Below are positions 9,221 through 17,042 of a DNA stretch of 17,822 bases, in pieces (the stretch's first letter is position 1; each line of letters starts with the position of its first letter). Below the pieces are notes generated by a model that was not told the origin of the DNA, made no database searches, and saw only the letters and a program-made list of their open reading frames with translations. A program made the translations under genes and the position numbers. The stretch comes from Spinellus fusiger (lineage: Eukaryota > Mucoromycota > Mucoromycetes > Mucorales > Phycomycetaceae): NCBI GenBank assembly GCA_025094145.1, contig JALLLS010000104.1, positions 90,001-107,822 on the forward strand, written 5' to 3'.

Positions 9221-10560
9221 CACTAGCTTGCGATAATATTAGGTAGATTTCAAATCCATACCATAGTTTTACTCTTAAATATTGATTTTGTTAACTATTT
9301 TTTATTCATTTCTTCTCCACCTTAATCTATACCTCATCTAAAAACACTGAACAAACAAAAAAAAGCCTCTTGGAAACAGGAAAAGAAATATTGATGACTT
9401 TAATCGTTGTCTTATTGCTCACAAGACCATCGTAAATAGGACTACTCATGTTACCATTTCTGCTAGGTTTGAAGTTATTCAACAGTCTATTCCCGTATCG
9501 TAAAGAGATAAAAAGAGACCAGATGCTTCAAGGCAAAAAAAAGGGGGGGCACTGGGCTTAAGCCCCTTATTTAGGAGAAGAAAAAGAGAAGGTTTGGACA
9601 TAAAGTAGAAAGGAACATTTTCTAGATAATAAATCAACTTTAAAGGCAGATGACCACCAAAGTGTACATGAGTACTTTTATAAAGATGACAAAGAAGCTT
9701 GGCCTGTTTTCTTTTAGGGTTTTCAAGAAAACTTCTCTCACCAATAAGAAAAAGAAACTGAGGATTGCTTAGGCCAAAGTTTACCTTCACTCGACAGAAG
9801 AAGACTGGAAGACAGTCATCTAGTCTGATGAGTCAAAGTTCTAGCTGATGAGCAACAACAACCATACCAGAGTGGTGCGAAGAAAAAAGGAGGGGATGCT
9901 CCTAAAGAATGTGAAGCCGATAATGAATTCTGGTGGTGGGGTGATGACATGGGGTTCTCTTTTCTGGTGAACGTGTTGGTAGACTTGCTGTGGTGGAGGG
10001 GCCTATCAATAGTGCCAAATACACTAGTATTTTAGAAAAGGCCTATTGCCCCGAGCTGGCTTGTCTTTTGGCACTGAATCCAGTGGTAGGCTATGTTCTT
10101 CAAGAGGAAAATGCCAGTTGCCATACTAGTAAGGAGACTAGAAAATGAAAGGATGAGAGGGGTATTGTCACAATGGAGGGGGAGCCCTCTCAGAGCCCTG
10201 ACCTGAACCCAATAGAGCATCTTTGGGAAGAGGATGACCCCAGAAATCACTCTCCAGAATCTGAAGGCTCTCCTGGTCCAAGAATGGGACAAGATCCCCA
10301 AAGAGGTTACCAACAACCTCGTTGCCAGCATGCATTGGAGATGTAAGACTGTGATAGGGGCCAAGGGTGGAAGCACCAAATAAAGGGTTTCCACCCAATA
10401 ATTTTTTATTTATTATCTTGTTGACCTTCTTTATACTTTATCCAATTTTCAACTTTCTATTGTGTTTTTAATGTTTGTTTTTATGACAAACAATAAGTAT
10501 TTCCCCATACAAGAATTATATCGGAAAATGAATAATTTTTATAGTTTACACCAGACATTG
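9221..10560 (+). mobile_element. Decayed full-length Tc1/mariner element (DD35E family, copy 1)
   Basis: The left end after TA (9219-9220) reads CACTAGCTTGCG and aligns, without gaps for 37 nt, with the terminal repeat of the element at 14460-15820. The right end is CCAGACATTG followed by TA (10561-10562). Length is 1,340 bp against 1,361 bp for copy 2. The transposase runs on plus from about 9330 to 10382: IDDFNRCLIAHK at the N-terminus and SQSPDLNPIEHLW near the C-terminus. It carries several stops, a frameshift and a deletion after the PIEHLW block. The second catalytic Asp is GAA (Glu) at 10107-10109; the first Asp (9827-9829) and the Glu (10215-10217) remain. Spacing between the second and third sites is 35 residues. 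Confidence 0.85.
9330..10382 (+). pseudogene. Transposase pseudogene of Tc1 copy 1
   Basis: Homologous along its length to the transposase on minus at 14637-15714. Damage includes TAA after the first HTH region (about 9500), TAG and TAG around the first catalytic block (about 9821 and 9842), Asp to Glu at the second catalytic site, TGA or TAA after CHTSKETRK, and loss of the segment following PIEHLW. The TAG at 9771-9773 is shared with the younger copy. Confidence 0.85.
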
Positions 10561-10567
10561 TAGGCAA

Positions 10568-12325
10568 TTGATCCCCTTCGTGTCTCAGCCGTTGCTCTTG
10601 CTACTACAGAATTTGTTTGATGACATTGTGGTGAATGTGATTCTGAAAAATGTAGCATCCCGGGACATTGCACCTAAACGAGGAGTCTTACAGGGTAGTA
10701 TTCTTTCTCCATTTCTTTATTCTATTTTCATTGATACTCTTCCACGTTTCTTGAGGTTTGCTTCGGTATCCCCAATACTGGTTGGTATGCAAAAAAAACC
10801 CCCACCTACCATGGGACGGTCCACTAATCTCTGTGCTCGAAATCCTTTCTCTTTTGCTTCCCCACAGGCAACTGTTCACACATTGCTTGATGAGCTACAG
10901 AATTCCCTTCACAATCCTTTTCCTACTTTTACAGTTTCGGATGGCTCTTCTGAGTCGTCAGATTCCTCCTACAGTCCGTCTCATGTCACTGTTACCTGGG
11001 CTCTTGTAAATTGTTTGTTGTATGCTGATGATGTGGCTCTTATGGGCTGCCCAGAAGATATACATCGAATGCTGGCACTTGCCGAAATTCACTCGACCCT
11101 CCTTGGTTACAAATGGAGTCCCTCCAAATGTGAAGTACTCAATGCCCCGGCCAATGTGCCGTTTTATCTCTATGGCAACGAGCTTCCAACCTGTGATACT
11201 TTCAAGTACCTTGGTATCCCCTTTTCACGTCAAGGTATTAACCAAGACGCACTTTTCTCACACTCACAAGTCAAGGCAATTGCAGTAATGCAAAAGCTGA
11301 GAGGAATGGGTGTAAACATGTATGGCTTTGGGATTACAGCAGCCCTAAGAGCGTATACTGTTTTTGTTCGGCCTATCCTTGAGTATGGGTTGGCTATTTG
11401 TAATGTCAATAGACTAGGCATCCGCCCGCTACAAATCTGTCAGTCTGCTTGTCTGAGACTTTGTCTTGCTAGATCTGCTACTGCTAGGTTTGGAACGATC
11501 CAGGTTGCCCAATTAGCTGCCCTCCCTAACATATACTCTCGTTTTCTTTATCTGCAAGCCAAATTTGTTGAGCGCGCAGCTACCCTTCCTGAAGACACCC
11601 TCCTCTGGTGCCTTGTCCCGCAGCTTGAAGCACCCCAGAGTAAAGCCAGATGGATTAAGCTACGTGGCAATGTACTCTGGCAAAATGCTCAAAGAATAGG
11701 ACGGGCTCACAACCCTCCTAAATATCCATTAAAAGTAGCTTATCTTGAACGTCTTCAAAGTGAAATTACTAGTATAGTACGTGGCAAGAATCCGCTGGTG
11801 ACGGTAGCCCGTGGACTATGTAAACCTGTTTGGGATCCAATTCTTCTACTACCGTGCACGCGCAAAGAAAGACATCGTCTACTAAAATGGAGGATTGCTT
11901 GGTTACCACCAACACCTTCAGTTCCTTGCCAATGTGGCCACTCATCTGCCAATCGGGACCACTTTCTCACTTGCACATTCGTTGACCATGAACGCTCCAC
12001 GTTCTTGTTCTTCTTAGTTCCTGCACCACCACAAGACGTTCACCCAATTGACTATTGTCTAAATCTTCTGCCGCGCACGGTTAAGTCTTTTGTTAAATGG
12101 CAAGACCTTTGGCCCAGTTTGTTAATACTGCTGCAAGCCATTGATCGAGCCACGTCTACTCGAGACTTTAAGGTAGAGCCATCAGCTGGTAGCTTTCTCA
12201 TTGAGGCTGCTGATGGGTGTGTTGAGCGGGAACGCCAACGCCGCCATAGAGTGCAAAGACTCCTGCAGCAACAGACGCTGTATCCTCACTTCTCTTCCGA
12301 TCTCTCCTTTACCACCCATTCTTAA
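10568..12325 (+). CDS. LINE ORF2 C-terminal part: reverse transcriptase and zinc knuckle (5' truncated)
   Basis: A continuous frame of 585 codons. It enters the RT domain upstream of RGVLQGSILSPFLYSIFID (about residues 39-57), then the catalytic LLYADDVAL box with Y152-A-D154-D155. The thumb-like region (KYLGIPFSR, RPILEYGLAICN) and a long C-terminal domain follow. A CCHC-type knuckle, C454-x-C456-x8-H465-x3-C469, matches the C-terminal zinc finger of LINE ORF2 proteins. The upstream RT block with the first catalytic Asp and the whole endonuclease domain are absent, so the copy cannot retrotranspose alone. The absence of stops or frameshifts over 1.75 kb suggests a recent insertion. The first codon is TTG, not a real start; there is no evidence that the fragment is expressed. 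Confidence 0.88.
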   Translation: MIPFVSQPLLLLLQNLFDDIVVNVILKNVASRDIAPKRGVLQGSILSPFLYSIFIDTLPRFLRFASVSPILVGMQKKPPPTMGRSTNLCARNPFSFASPQATVHTLLDELQNSLHNPFPTFTVSDGSSESSDSSYSPSHVTVTWALVNCLLYADDVALMGCPEDIHRMLALAEIHSTLLGYKWSPSKCEVLNAPANVPFYLYGNELPTCDTFKYLGIPFSRQGINQDALFSHSQVKAIAVMQKLRGMGVNMYGFGITAALRAYTVFVRPILEYGLAICNVNRLGIRPLQICQSACLRLCLARSATARFGTIQVAQLAALPNIYSRFLYLQAKFVERAATLPEDTLLWCLVPQLEAPQSKARWIKLRGNVLWQNAQRIGRAHNPPKYPLKVAYLERLQSEITSIVRGKNPLVTVARGLCKPVWDPILLLPCTRKERHRLLKWRIAWLPPTPSVPCQCGHSSANRDHFLTCTFVDHERSTFLFFLVPAPPQDVHPIDYCLNLLPRTVKSFVKWQDLWPSLLILLQAIDRATSTRDFKVEPSAGSFLIEAADGCVERERQRRHRVQRLLQQQTLYPHFSSDLSFTTHS

Positions 12326-13336
12326 CCCGTTTAGCAAAGCCAGAAGCTGCTAGTGTAGTTGCTGTATTTGTGTCCTCAGGATTGTCCGAGTTGCTCTAAG
12401 TATCCCTCGTTGGATTTCGAATCGCCACAGGATGACGGTTATCTTTTTGGAATCCTGTTTTTCTTGCTGACTTTATGGCCTTTTGGATGTCTATTCTTAA
12501 CCTACAATTACTATCATCTCTCATATTTCTCTTTATTTTTCCCTCATCTGAGGTTTTGTATTTTCTTATTCTTCTGTTTCTTTTCTCTTTGCATTTATTT
12601 TTTCACTTTTGTATTTGAAGTGTATATATTTATTCTTAAATTTTCAAACAATCTCATAAGGTATCTAATATGCCCAATGCGCGAATAGCAAACCACACAC
12701 AAAAATAAAAAATAAAATACCTTGAACTGTAGGAGACAATATGTACTATAGATACCAAAAAAAAAGTGTGTATAATCAAGTCTTTTCATACTATAATAAA
12801 TTATTGAAGTTCGTATTATCATCTCGTTGTGTGCCGTTCTCTATAGCTAGGCTATCAAAGATATTGTACAAGCCTGAGAGTTTACTTTCTCTCGCCGTAT
12901 CTGTTATTATTCTGCCTCTTTATTCTTATTTGTTCTTGTAGGTGTTTCTGATCGATACACAATCTCTGTCTTTCTTGTTGGTCGTTGACGTTGACCACCC
13001 TTTTATATCTAAGTCAGGTCTCTATTCTATCGAGCCCCCCATCACATCTCCTAAATTGGTCTTCTTTGTGTACCCTTTGTGTCAGCAGCCCTCCTGACAG
13101 TGACCTACATGCTTTACTAAGATCTTTTTGCCCAAAACTATACATTGTTCTCTTTTAATTTCTCCTTCTACCTCGAACTCCTTATCGTCGACTATTTTTT
13201 TTTCACTTTTATTACTATTCATCTTCTTTGTCGACAACGGTGTTGTCATTTTATCTTTATCATCTTTTCTTCTATTCTCTCGGGAATAATTGTCAAGGAC
13301 AATTGGTCCAGACAATTATTAGTCACTCAGTTGATA
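12326..13336 (+). other. Probable LINE 3' untranslated region, AT/pyrimidine-rich
   Basis: No convincing gene in this kilobase. Predicted ORFs here are strings of Phe, Leu, Tyr and Ile from T-rich sequence and have no domain signature. The first about 150 nt are more balanced in base composition, then T-rich tracts dominate. Confidence 0.5.
13285..13320 (+). repeat. Perfect 10-bp inverted repeat upstream of the AAAAC tail
   Basis: AATAATTGTC at 13285-13294 and its exact complement GACAATTATT at 13311-13320 are separated by 16 nt. The spacer holds a second imperfect palindrome, GGACAATTGGTCC. It lies 16 nt before the AAAAC repeats and could form an RNA hairpin of the type recognised at LINE 3' ends. 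Confidence 0.6.
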
Positions 13337-13371
13337 AAAACAAAACAAAACAAAACAAAACAAAACAAAAC
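13337..13371 (+). repeat. (AAAAC)7 tandem repeat, probable LINE 3' tail
   Basis: Seven perfect AAAAC units. Many LINEs end in a short tandem repeat in place of plain poly(A). The position downstream of the ORF2 stop and on the matching strand fits a 3' terminus. Confidence 0.7.
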
Positions 13372-13829
13372 ATATAAATATCTAGATTAATTCAATGAAA
13401 TAAACATTATCTTTCACTTGTCTAAAACATCTTTCTTTTGCTCTTATTCTATTTGTATTTTGATCCCTCTTCGAGTTTAGTATTCTGTGATATTTTCCTG
13501 GGTGAATTATCGAACTTTCTAACTGCTGTCGTTAATTATTATTGTTTCCCTTATTTTTATTTATGTTACTTAGTTTGATCATTTGATCAAGTTACTTCTT
13601 TTGTTGTATCTATATATTTTTCTCCGATCTTTGAACATATTTTTATTCTTATTATATAACTTTAACTTGATTACTCGATCAAGTCATTGTTATTGTTTTA
13701 TTTTATCTTTTTCTATTTTATTATTTTCTGAACGTGTGCGCTACACAGCCAATCTCACCACGTATCACTATCATTAGGTAAAATTTGTATTTTATAGTAA
13801 TTTTATAAACTAGCAGCCATACATCGGCC
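13372..13829. other. AT-rich spacer
   Basis: I see no gene. Two related phrases built on TTGATCAAG or CGATCAAG (about 13582-13594 and 13667-13684) are the only notable structure. Confidence 0.4.
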
Positions 13830-14075
13830 CAGGACAGGAATTTTGCAACCTACGCTTTGCTTCGGGGAGAATTTGCCCTTTTTAACGGGCCGTGAATGCT
13901 AGCCCTTTGGGTGTGTATGCCAAGCCAATGTTTATCAGAACTGTGTATCAGAACTGTGTTGACATCTAATTTGGGATCCATATTCCAAGGCAGCATTGTG
14001 CGGGACCCTATTTTTGGTCTCAGGTGGTGATAAGAGAGTCCGCCTGGGTTGTTGTCTTTGGCTTCAACCAAAGGA
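13830..14075. other. GC-richer island of unknown nature
   Basis: About 245 bp with clearly higher GC than the flanks, beginning near CATCGGCCCAGGACAGG and ending near AAGGAAGTCCGGACAG. It contains short self-complementary segments (GGCCC with GGGCC; GTCCGGAC) and a 13-bp tandem duplication, TATCAGAACTGTG, at about 13931-13956. A 73-codon ORF is open on minus (14071-13850) but resembles nothing I know. It could be a structured RNA, a gene fragment or a transposon piece. Confidence 0.35.
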
Positions 14076-14256
14076 AGTCCGGACAGTTCAAAGAGTAAAC
14101 AAAGTCTGATCTTTATTTACTCTTTTTTACTTGTTTTATAATTTTTTGATTGATAATATATAATAATTCTAATAAAAATCACTCCCTTGATAAAGTATGA
14201 TCTCTTAGATATACACCTTGCTACTAACCCTTCTTCTATTGTGTGGTCCCTTTTAG

Positions 14257-14303
14257 GTAGTCTGTGTTTCTATTGACGGGGATGATGGATATCTCTATCT
14301 ATG
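14257..14303 (+). other. Orphan exon-like segment with full splice signals
   Basis: A perfect TACTAAC branch box at 14222-14228 is followed 27 nt later by acceptor TTTTAG (ending 14256). Then come 47 nt reading VVCVSIDGDDGYLYL, and a perfect donor GTAAGT at 14304. The arrangement is what an internal exon looks like in this genome. No neighbouring exons could be linked, so it may be left over from a gene disrupted by the surrounding insertions. Confidence 0.35.
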
Positions 14304-14459
14304 GTAAGTGATTATTCGCTTGGGTTTATGCTATTGAGATACTCTGCTGGAAGATCCATGGCATCTAATTTATCTGTGAGTGCTTTATCACTAATATAAA
14401 AACTAAATCTTTTTCAAAAGAAAATCTGTCTATTATTCAATCATTGATCTGAGGTACTA

Positions 14460-14489
14460 CAGTGGCTCCTAACAAAACAATGGTATTTT
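14460..14489 (+). repeat. Terminal inverted repeat, 3' end of Tc1 copy 2
   Basis: Identical to the reverse complement of 15791-15820. It begins CAGTGGCTCCTAACAAAACA and is preceded by the TA target duplication at 14458-14459. Confidence 0.95.
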
Positions 14490-14636
14490 TTCATACCCCG
14501 GTATAATTCTGCAATAGGAAATACTTATTCTTTATCATAAAAACATACATTAAACACACAGTAGAGAATTTTAAATTGGATGAAGTATAAAGAAGGTCAA
14601 TAGAATAATAAATAAAAATTTATTGGGTGGAAACCC

Positions 14637-15714
14637 TTAATATTTGGTGCTTCCACCCTTGGCCTCAATGACAGCCCTACATCTCCGATGCATGCTGGCA
14701 ATGAGGGTGTCTGTGGTGTCCTTGGGAATTTTTTCCCATTCTTCCAACAGAAGCACCTCCAAATCCTGAAGGGAGCTTGCTGGGGTCATCCTCTTCCTAA
14801 TGGCCCTGTCAAGCACCTCCCAAAGATGTTCTATTGGGTTCAGGTCAGGGCTTTGTGAGGGCCACCCCTCCATAGTGGCAACGTTCTCTTGTGCCTTCCA
14901 CAACCTGGACCCTCTACTCTTGTGGCAGCTAGTATTGTCTTCCTGAAGAACGTAATCCACCTCTGGATTCAGTGCCTTGAGTCGGGCCAGCTCAGGGCAG
15001 TAGTTCTCCTTTAAGATCTCAATGTATCTTCCATTGTCTATACTGCCCTTCACAGGCGCCAATTTCCCAACACCTTCACCAGAGAAAGATCCCCACACCA
15101 TCACGCTGCCACCTCCAAACTTCATGGTGGGCTTGAGGTTCTTTGGGAGCAGTCCCTCATTAACTTTTTGCACCACCCTGGTACGGTTGTTGGTGGTGAC
15201 CAACTGGTATCTGGACTCATCGGACCTGATGACCGTCTTCCAGTCGTCCTTGGTCCAGTGGAGGTGGGCCTTAGCCTAACCAAGCTTCAGCTTCTTGTGC
15301 TTGATGCTGAGAAGGTTTCTTGACCACCCTGGAAGAAAGCAGGCCAATCTTCTTCATCGTCTTTCTAAAAGTGCTCATGGACACTTTGGTGGTCATCTGG
15401 CTGCGAAGCTGATTCATTGTCTGGAATGAATCTCTTGCCACTTCGCAGGCAACTTCTCTCTCGTCTCTCTCTGTCAGAATGGGCTTGCTCCCAGTGCTCT
15501 TCTTGGCCTTGAAGCAGCCAGTTTCCTTATATCTCTTTACGATGAGGGAAACAGACTGTTGACTAACTCCAAACCTAGCAGAAATGGCAGCCTGGCTGGT
15601 CCCATTTACGGTGGCCTTGTGAGCAATGAGACATCGGGTGAAGTCATCGATATTCTTCTTTCTGTTCCCAAGAGGTCTCATGGGTTGTTCAGTGGTGTTA
15701 GATGAGGTAGACAT
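14637..15714 (-). CDS. Tc1-like DD35E transposase, interrupted or intron-containing
   Basis: Start ATG at 15714, stop TAA at 14639-14637. The N-terminal part has a paired-type HTH (IDDFTRCLIAHKATVNGTSQ to VSLIVKRYKETGCF) and a GSKP linker. The catalytic part has SDES with Asp at 15221-15219, LQEDNTSCH with Asp at 14939-14937, and PSQSPDLNPIEHLW with Glu at 14831-14829: 35 residues lie between the second Asp and the Glu. The C-terminal helix follows. The two halves are in different frames: between about 15327 and 15276 there is a 2-nt deletion relative to copy 1, and an in-frame TAG at 15278-15276. Either the gene is dead, or this 52-nt interval (GT...TTAG, phase 0 at both ends) is an intron. 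Splicing gives 341 residues, a usual Tc1 size, but would also remove the linker KKPLLS...W that most Tc1 transposases keep. Confidence 0.85.
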
Positions 15715-15790
15715 TATGGTGGAAAAGCAATAAATGAAGAATGTTTAATAATAATAAAAATTTCAAAGGTAAAATTATGGTCTGAATTTG

Positions 15791-15820
15791 AAAATACCAT
15801 TGTTTTGTTAGGAGCCACTG
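15791..15820 (-). repeat. Terminal inverted repeat, 5' end of Tc1 copy 2
   Basis: Exact reverse complement of 14460-14489, followed by TA at 15821-15822. It lies about 77 bp upstream of the transposase start codon. Confidence 0.95.
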
Positions 15821-16100
15821 TATTGCTATTGGTGGAGGCTCTTTCGCGTAATAAATATTACCCCAAAGAGTTATAATAAAATCTACAGCAAACATTACAA
15901 TCACCCATCCGTCAACACCAACACCCCCCGCCACCTATATCACACTGGATCCATTAACCACGGACCCCACCTCAGCACCACCCGCCAAACCCTTCGAGTT
16001 TGGCCTTACCGACGTCCCCACCACCTACGACGTCCCTAAAAGCAGAAAAGAAAAACTGCTTGCCAAACGCACCCGAGCAAGAACCAACGAGGAGAACAAA

Positions 16101-17042
16101 ATGTCCGAGGTGGAAAAGGCCGACACCCACGCCCAACAAATGCTACAGATGATGGCGGCAATCCAAAAACAGATGGAGATCTTTGGACTCCGTATCCAGG
16201 AATTGGAGGCCCAATTGAAGGCCAAGGATGCAATGATTGCATCCCTCCAGGCTCAGGCCACTACCAGCACCACCAACACCACCACCACTGCCACCCCTGC
16301 CACCCCTGCCAAGCAGGACAACTCGACTGCTGCTTCAAAGCATGCCCCAACCTCCACACCCACACCCACACCCACCACCTACGCCAGCATGGCAAAGAAG
16401 AACCCCCAGGCCAAGAAGCCTACAAAGGCCAAAGCAGTGCTTAAGGCACAAGCAGTACGTGCCTTGCAGGAGCCCACTGGACCCTCAGTGTACGAATTCG
16501 TATACGTCCCTTGCCGCCGATACCTTAAGTATGGCCAGGTCCGCAAGATGTTGGGATCGTTGAAGATCCAACAGTCACGGATCATTGACATCCACTTCCC
16601 GGCAAGGGGAACAGTTGCGCTGCTGGTCCACAGCAGCTACAAGAAGGAACTCGAGGAGCACCTCGAGAAGCTTAAGATCAGTCCAGTGAAGGACTTCAAC
16701 CCTGTGTCCGCTGCAGTCATTGCAGACCCAAAGCTCCAAGGGGAAACCAACAGTACCAAGGCTGCAAAGGCCCAGGAACTCTTTGACCAGAGAGTGTCAA
16801 ACACCTGTCTTCGTTCCCCCACCCACTTAGGGTACAGCATTGCTCGCCACTTTGGCTCTGGTAATGCCACTCCCCGCCTCTCTGCCACTGCCTTTGAGAA
16901 GCTCTTGGCGGATCTCAAGGCCAAGACCCCAGTTGCCAGCCGCCCCGCCACCCTTGAAGAAGAGGCCATCCAGGCATTTGGATCAGGCTCAGCTATGGAA
17001 GATGAGGGAGACGCCCAAAACATCCACCGAGAAGAATTATGA
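16101..17042 (+). CDS. LINE ORF1 (gag-like nucleic-acid-binding protein)
   Basis: From the ATG at 16101 there are 313 codons plus TGA. Residues about 1-50 form a heptad-like coiled coil (EVEKADTHAQQMLQMMAAIQ through AQLKAKDAMIASL), as in LINE ORF1 trimerisation domains. A Thr/Pro/Ala-rich linker (about 51-95) and a Lys/Ala-rich basic stretch (AKKNPQAKKPTKAKAVLKAQ) follow. The next region, YEFVYVPCRRYLKYGQVRKM to SSYKKELEEHLEKL, has the alternation expected of an RRM-like fold. No CCHC knuckle is seen. The same frame is open upstream to about 15855 with no ATG, so the true N-terminus may be longer and the start at 16101 internal. ORF1 proteins coat the LINE RNA. The high GC of its codons contrasts with the host genes. 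Confidence 0.8.
   Translation: MSEVEKADTHAQQMLQMMAAIQKQMEIFGLRIQELEAQLKAKDAMIASLQAQATTSTTNTTTTATPATPAKQDNSTAASKHAPTSTPTPTPTTYASMAKKNPQAKKPTKAKAVLKAQAVRALQEPTGPSVYEFVYVPCRRYLKYGQVRKMLGSLKIQQSRIIDIHFPARGTVALLVHSSYKKELEEHLEKLKISPVKDFNPVSAAVIADPKLQGETNSTKAAKAQELFDQRVSNTCLRSPTHLGYSIARHFGSGNATPRLSATAFEKLLADLKAKTPVASRPATLEEEAIQAFGSGSAMEDEGDAQNIHREEL

Larger units (their letters stand above)
10563..13371 (+). mobile_element. 5'-truncated LINE (non-LTR retrotransposon), copy 1
   Basis: The fragment starts inside the reverse transcriptase domain, immediately right of the Tc1 relic, and runs through an intact ORF2 C-terminus (stop 12323-12325). A roughly 1-kb AT- and pyrimidine-rich 3' region follows, and I place the end at the (AAAAC)7 tract at 13337-13371. 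5' truncation is typical of target-primed reverse transcription. The 3' limit is an inference; no target-site duplication could be identified by eye. Confidence 0.7.
14460..15820 (-). mobile_element. Tc1/mariner element with perfect terminal repeats (DD35E family, copy 2)
   Basis: The element is 1,361 bp. Its terminal inverted repeats are identical over 30 bp (14460-14489 and 15791-15820), begin CAGTGGCTCC and are flanked by TA on both sides (14458-14459 and 15821-15822). CAGT ends with TA duplication are the Tc1 hallmark. The single transposase gene lies on minus and fills most of the element. Perfect repeats imply recent movement, unlike the decayed relative at 9221-10560. Confidence 0.95.

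Noticed and set aside
9530..9570. Palindromic GGGCTTAAGCCCC after an A-run and G-run as a regulatory hairpin
   Set aside because: It lies inside the decayed transposase and aligns with ordinary coding sequence of the other copy (CACTGGGAGCAAGCCC); it arose by mutation.
12359..12688. Hydrophobic 109-codon ORF that looks like a membrane protein
   Set aside because: T-rich sequence gives Phe/Leu/Tyr strings by composition alone; no motif or start context supports a gene.
13850..14071. 73-codon minus-strand ORF in the GC-rich island
   Set aside because: No recognisable family and no splice or promoter context; kept only as an unexplained island.
16379..17023. Minus-strand and alternate-frame ORFs over LINE ORF1
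   Set aside because: They are shadows of a GC-rich coding frame; ORF1 itself has coiled-coil and RRM-like features.
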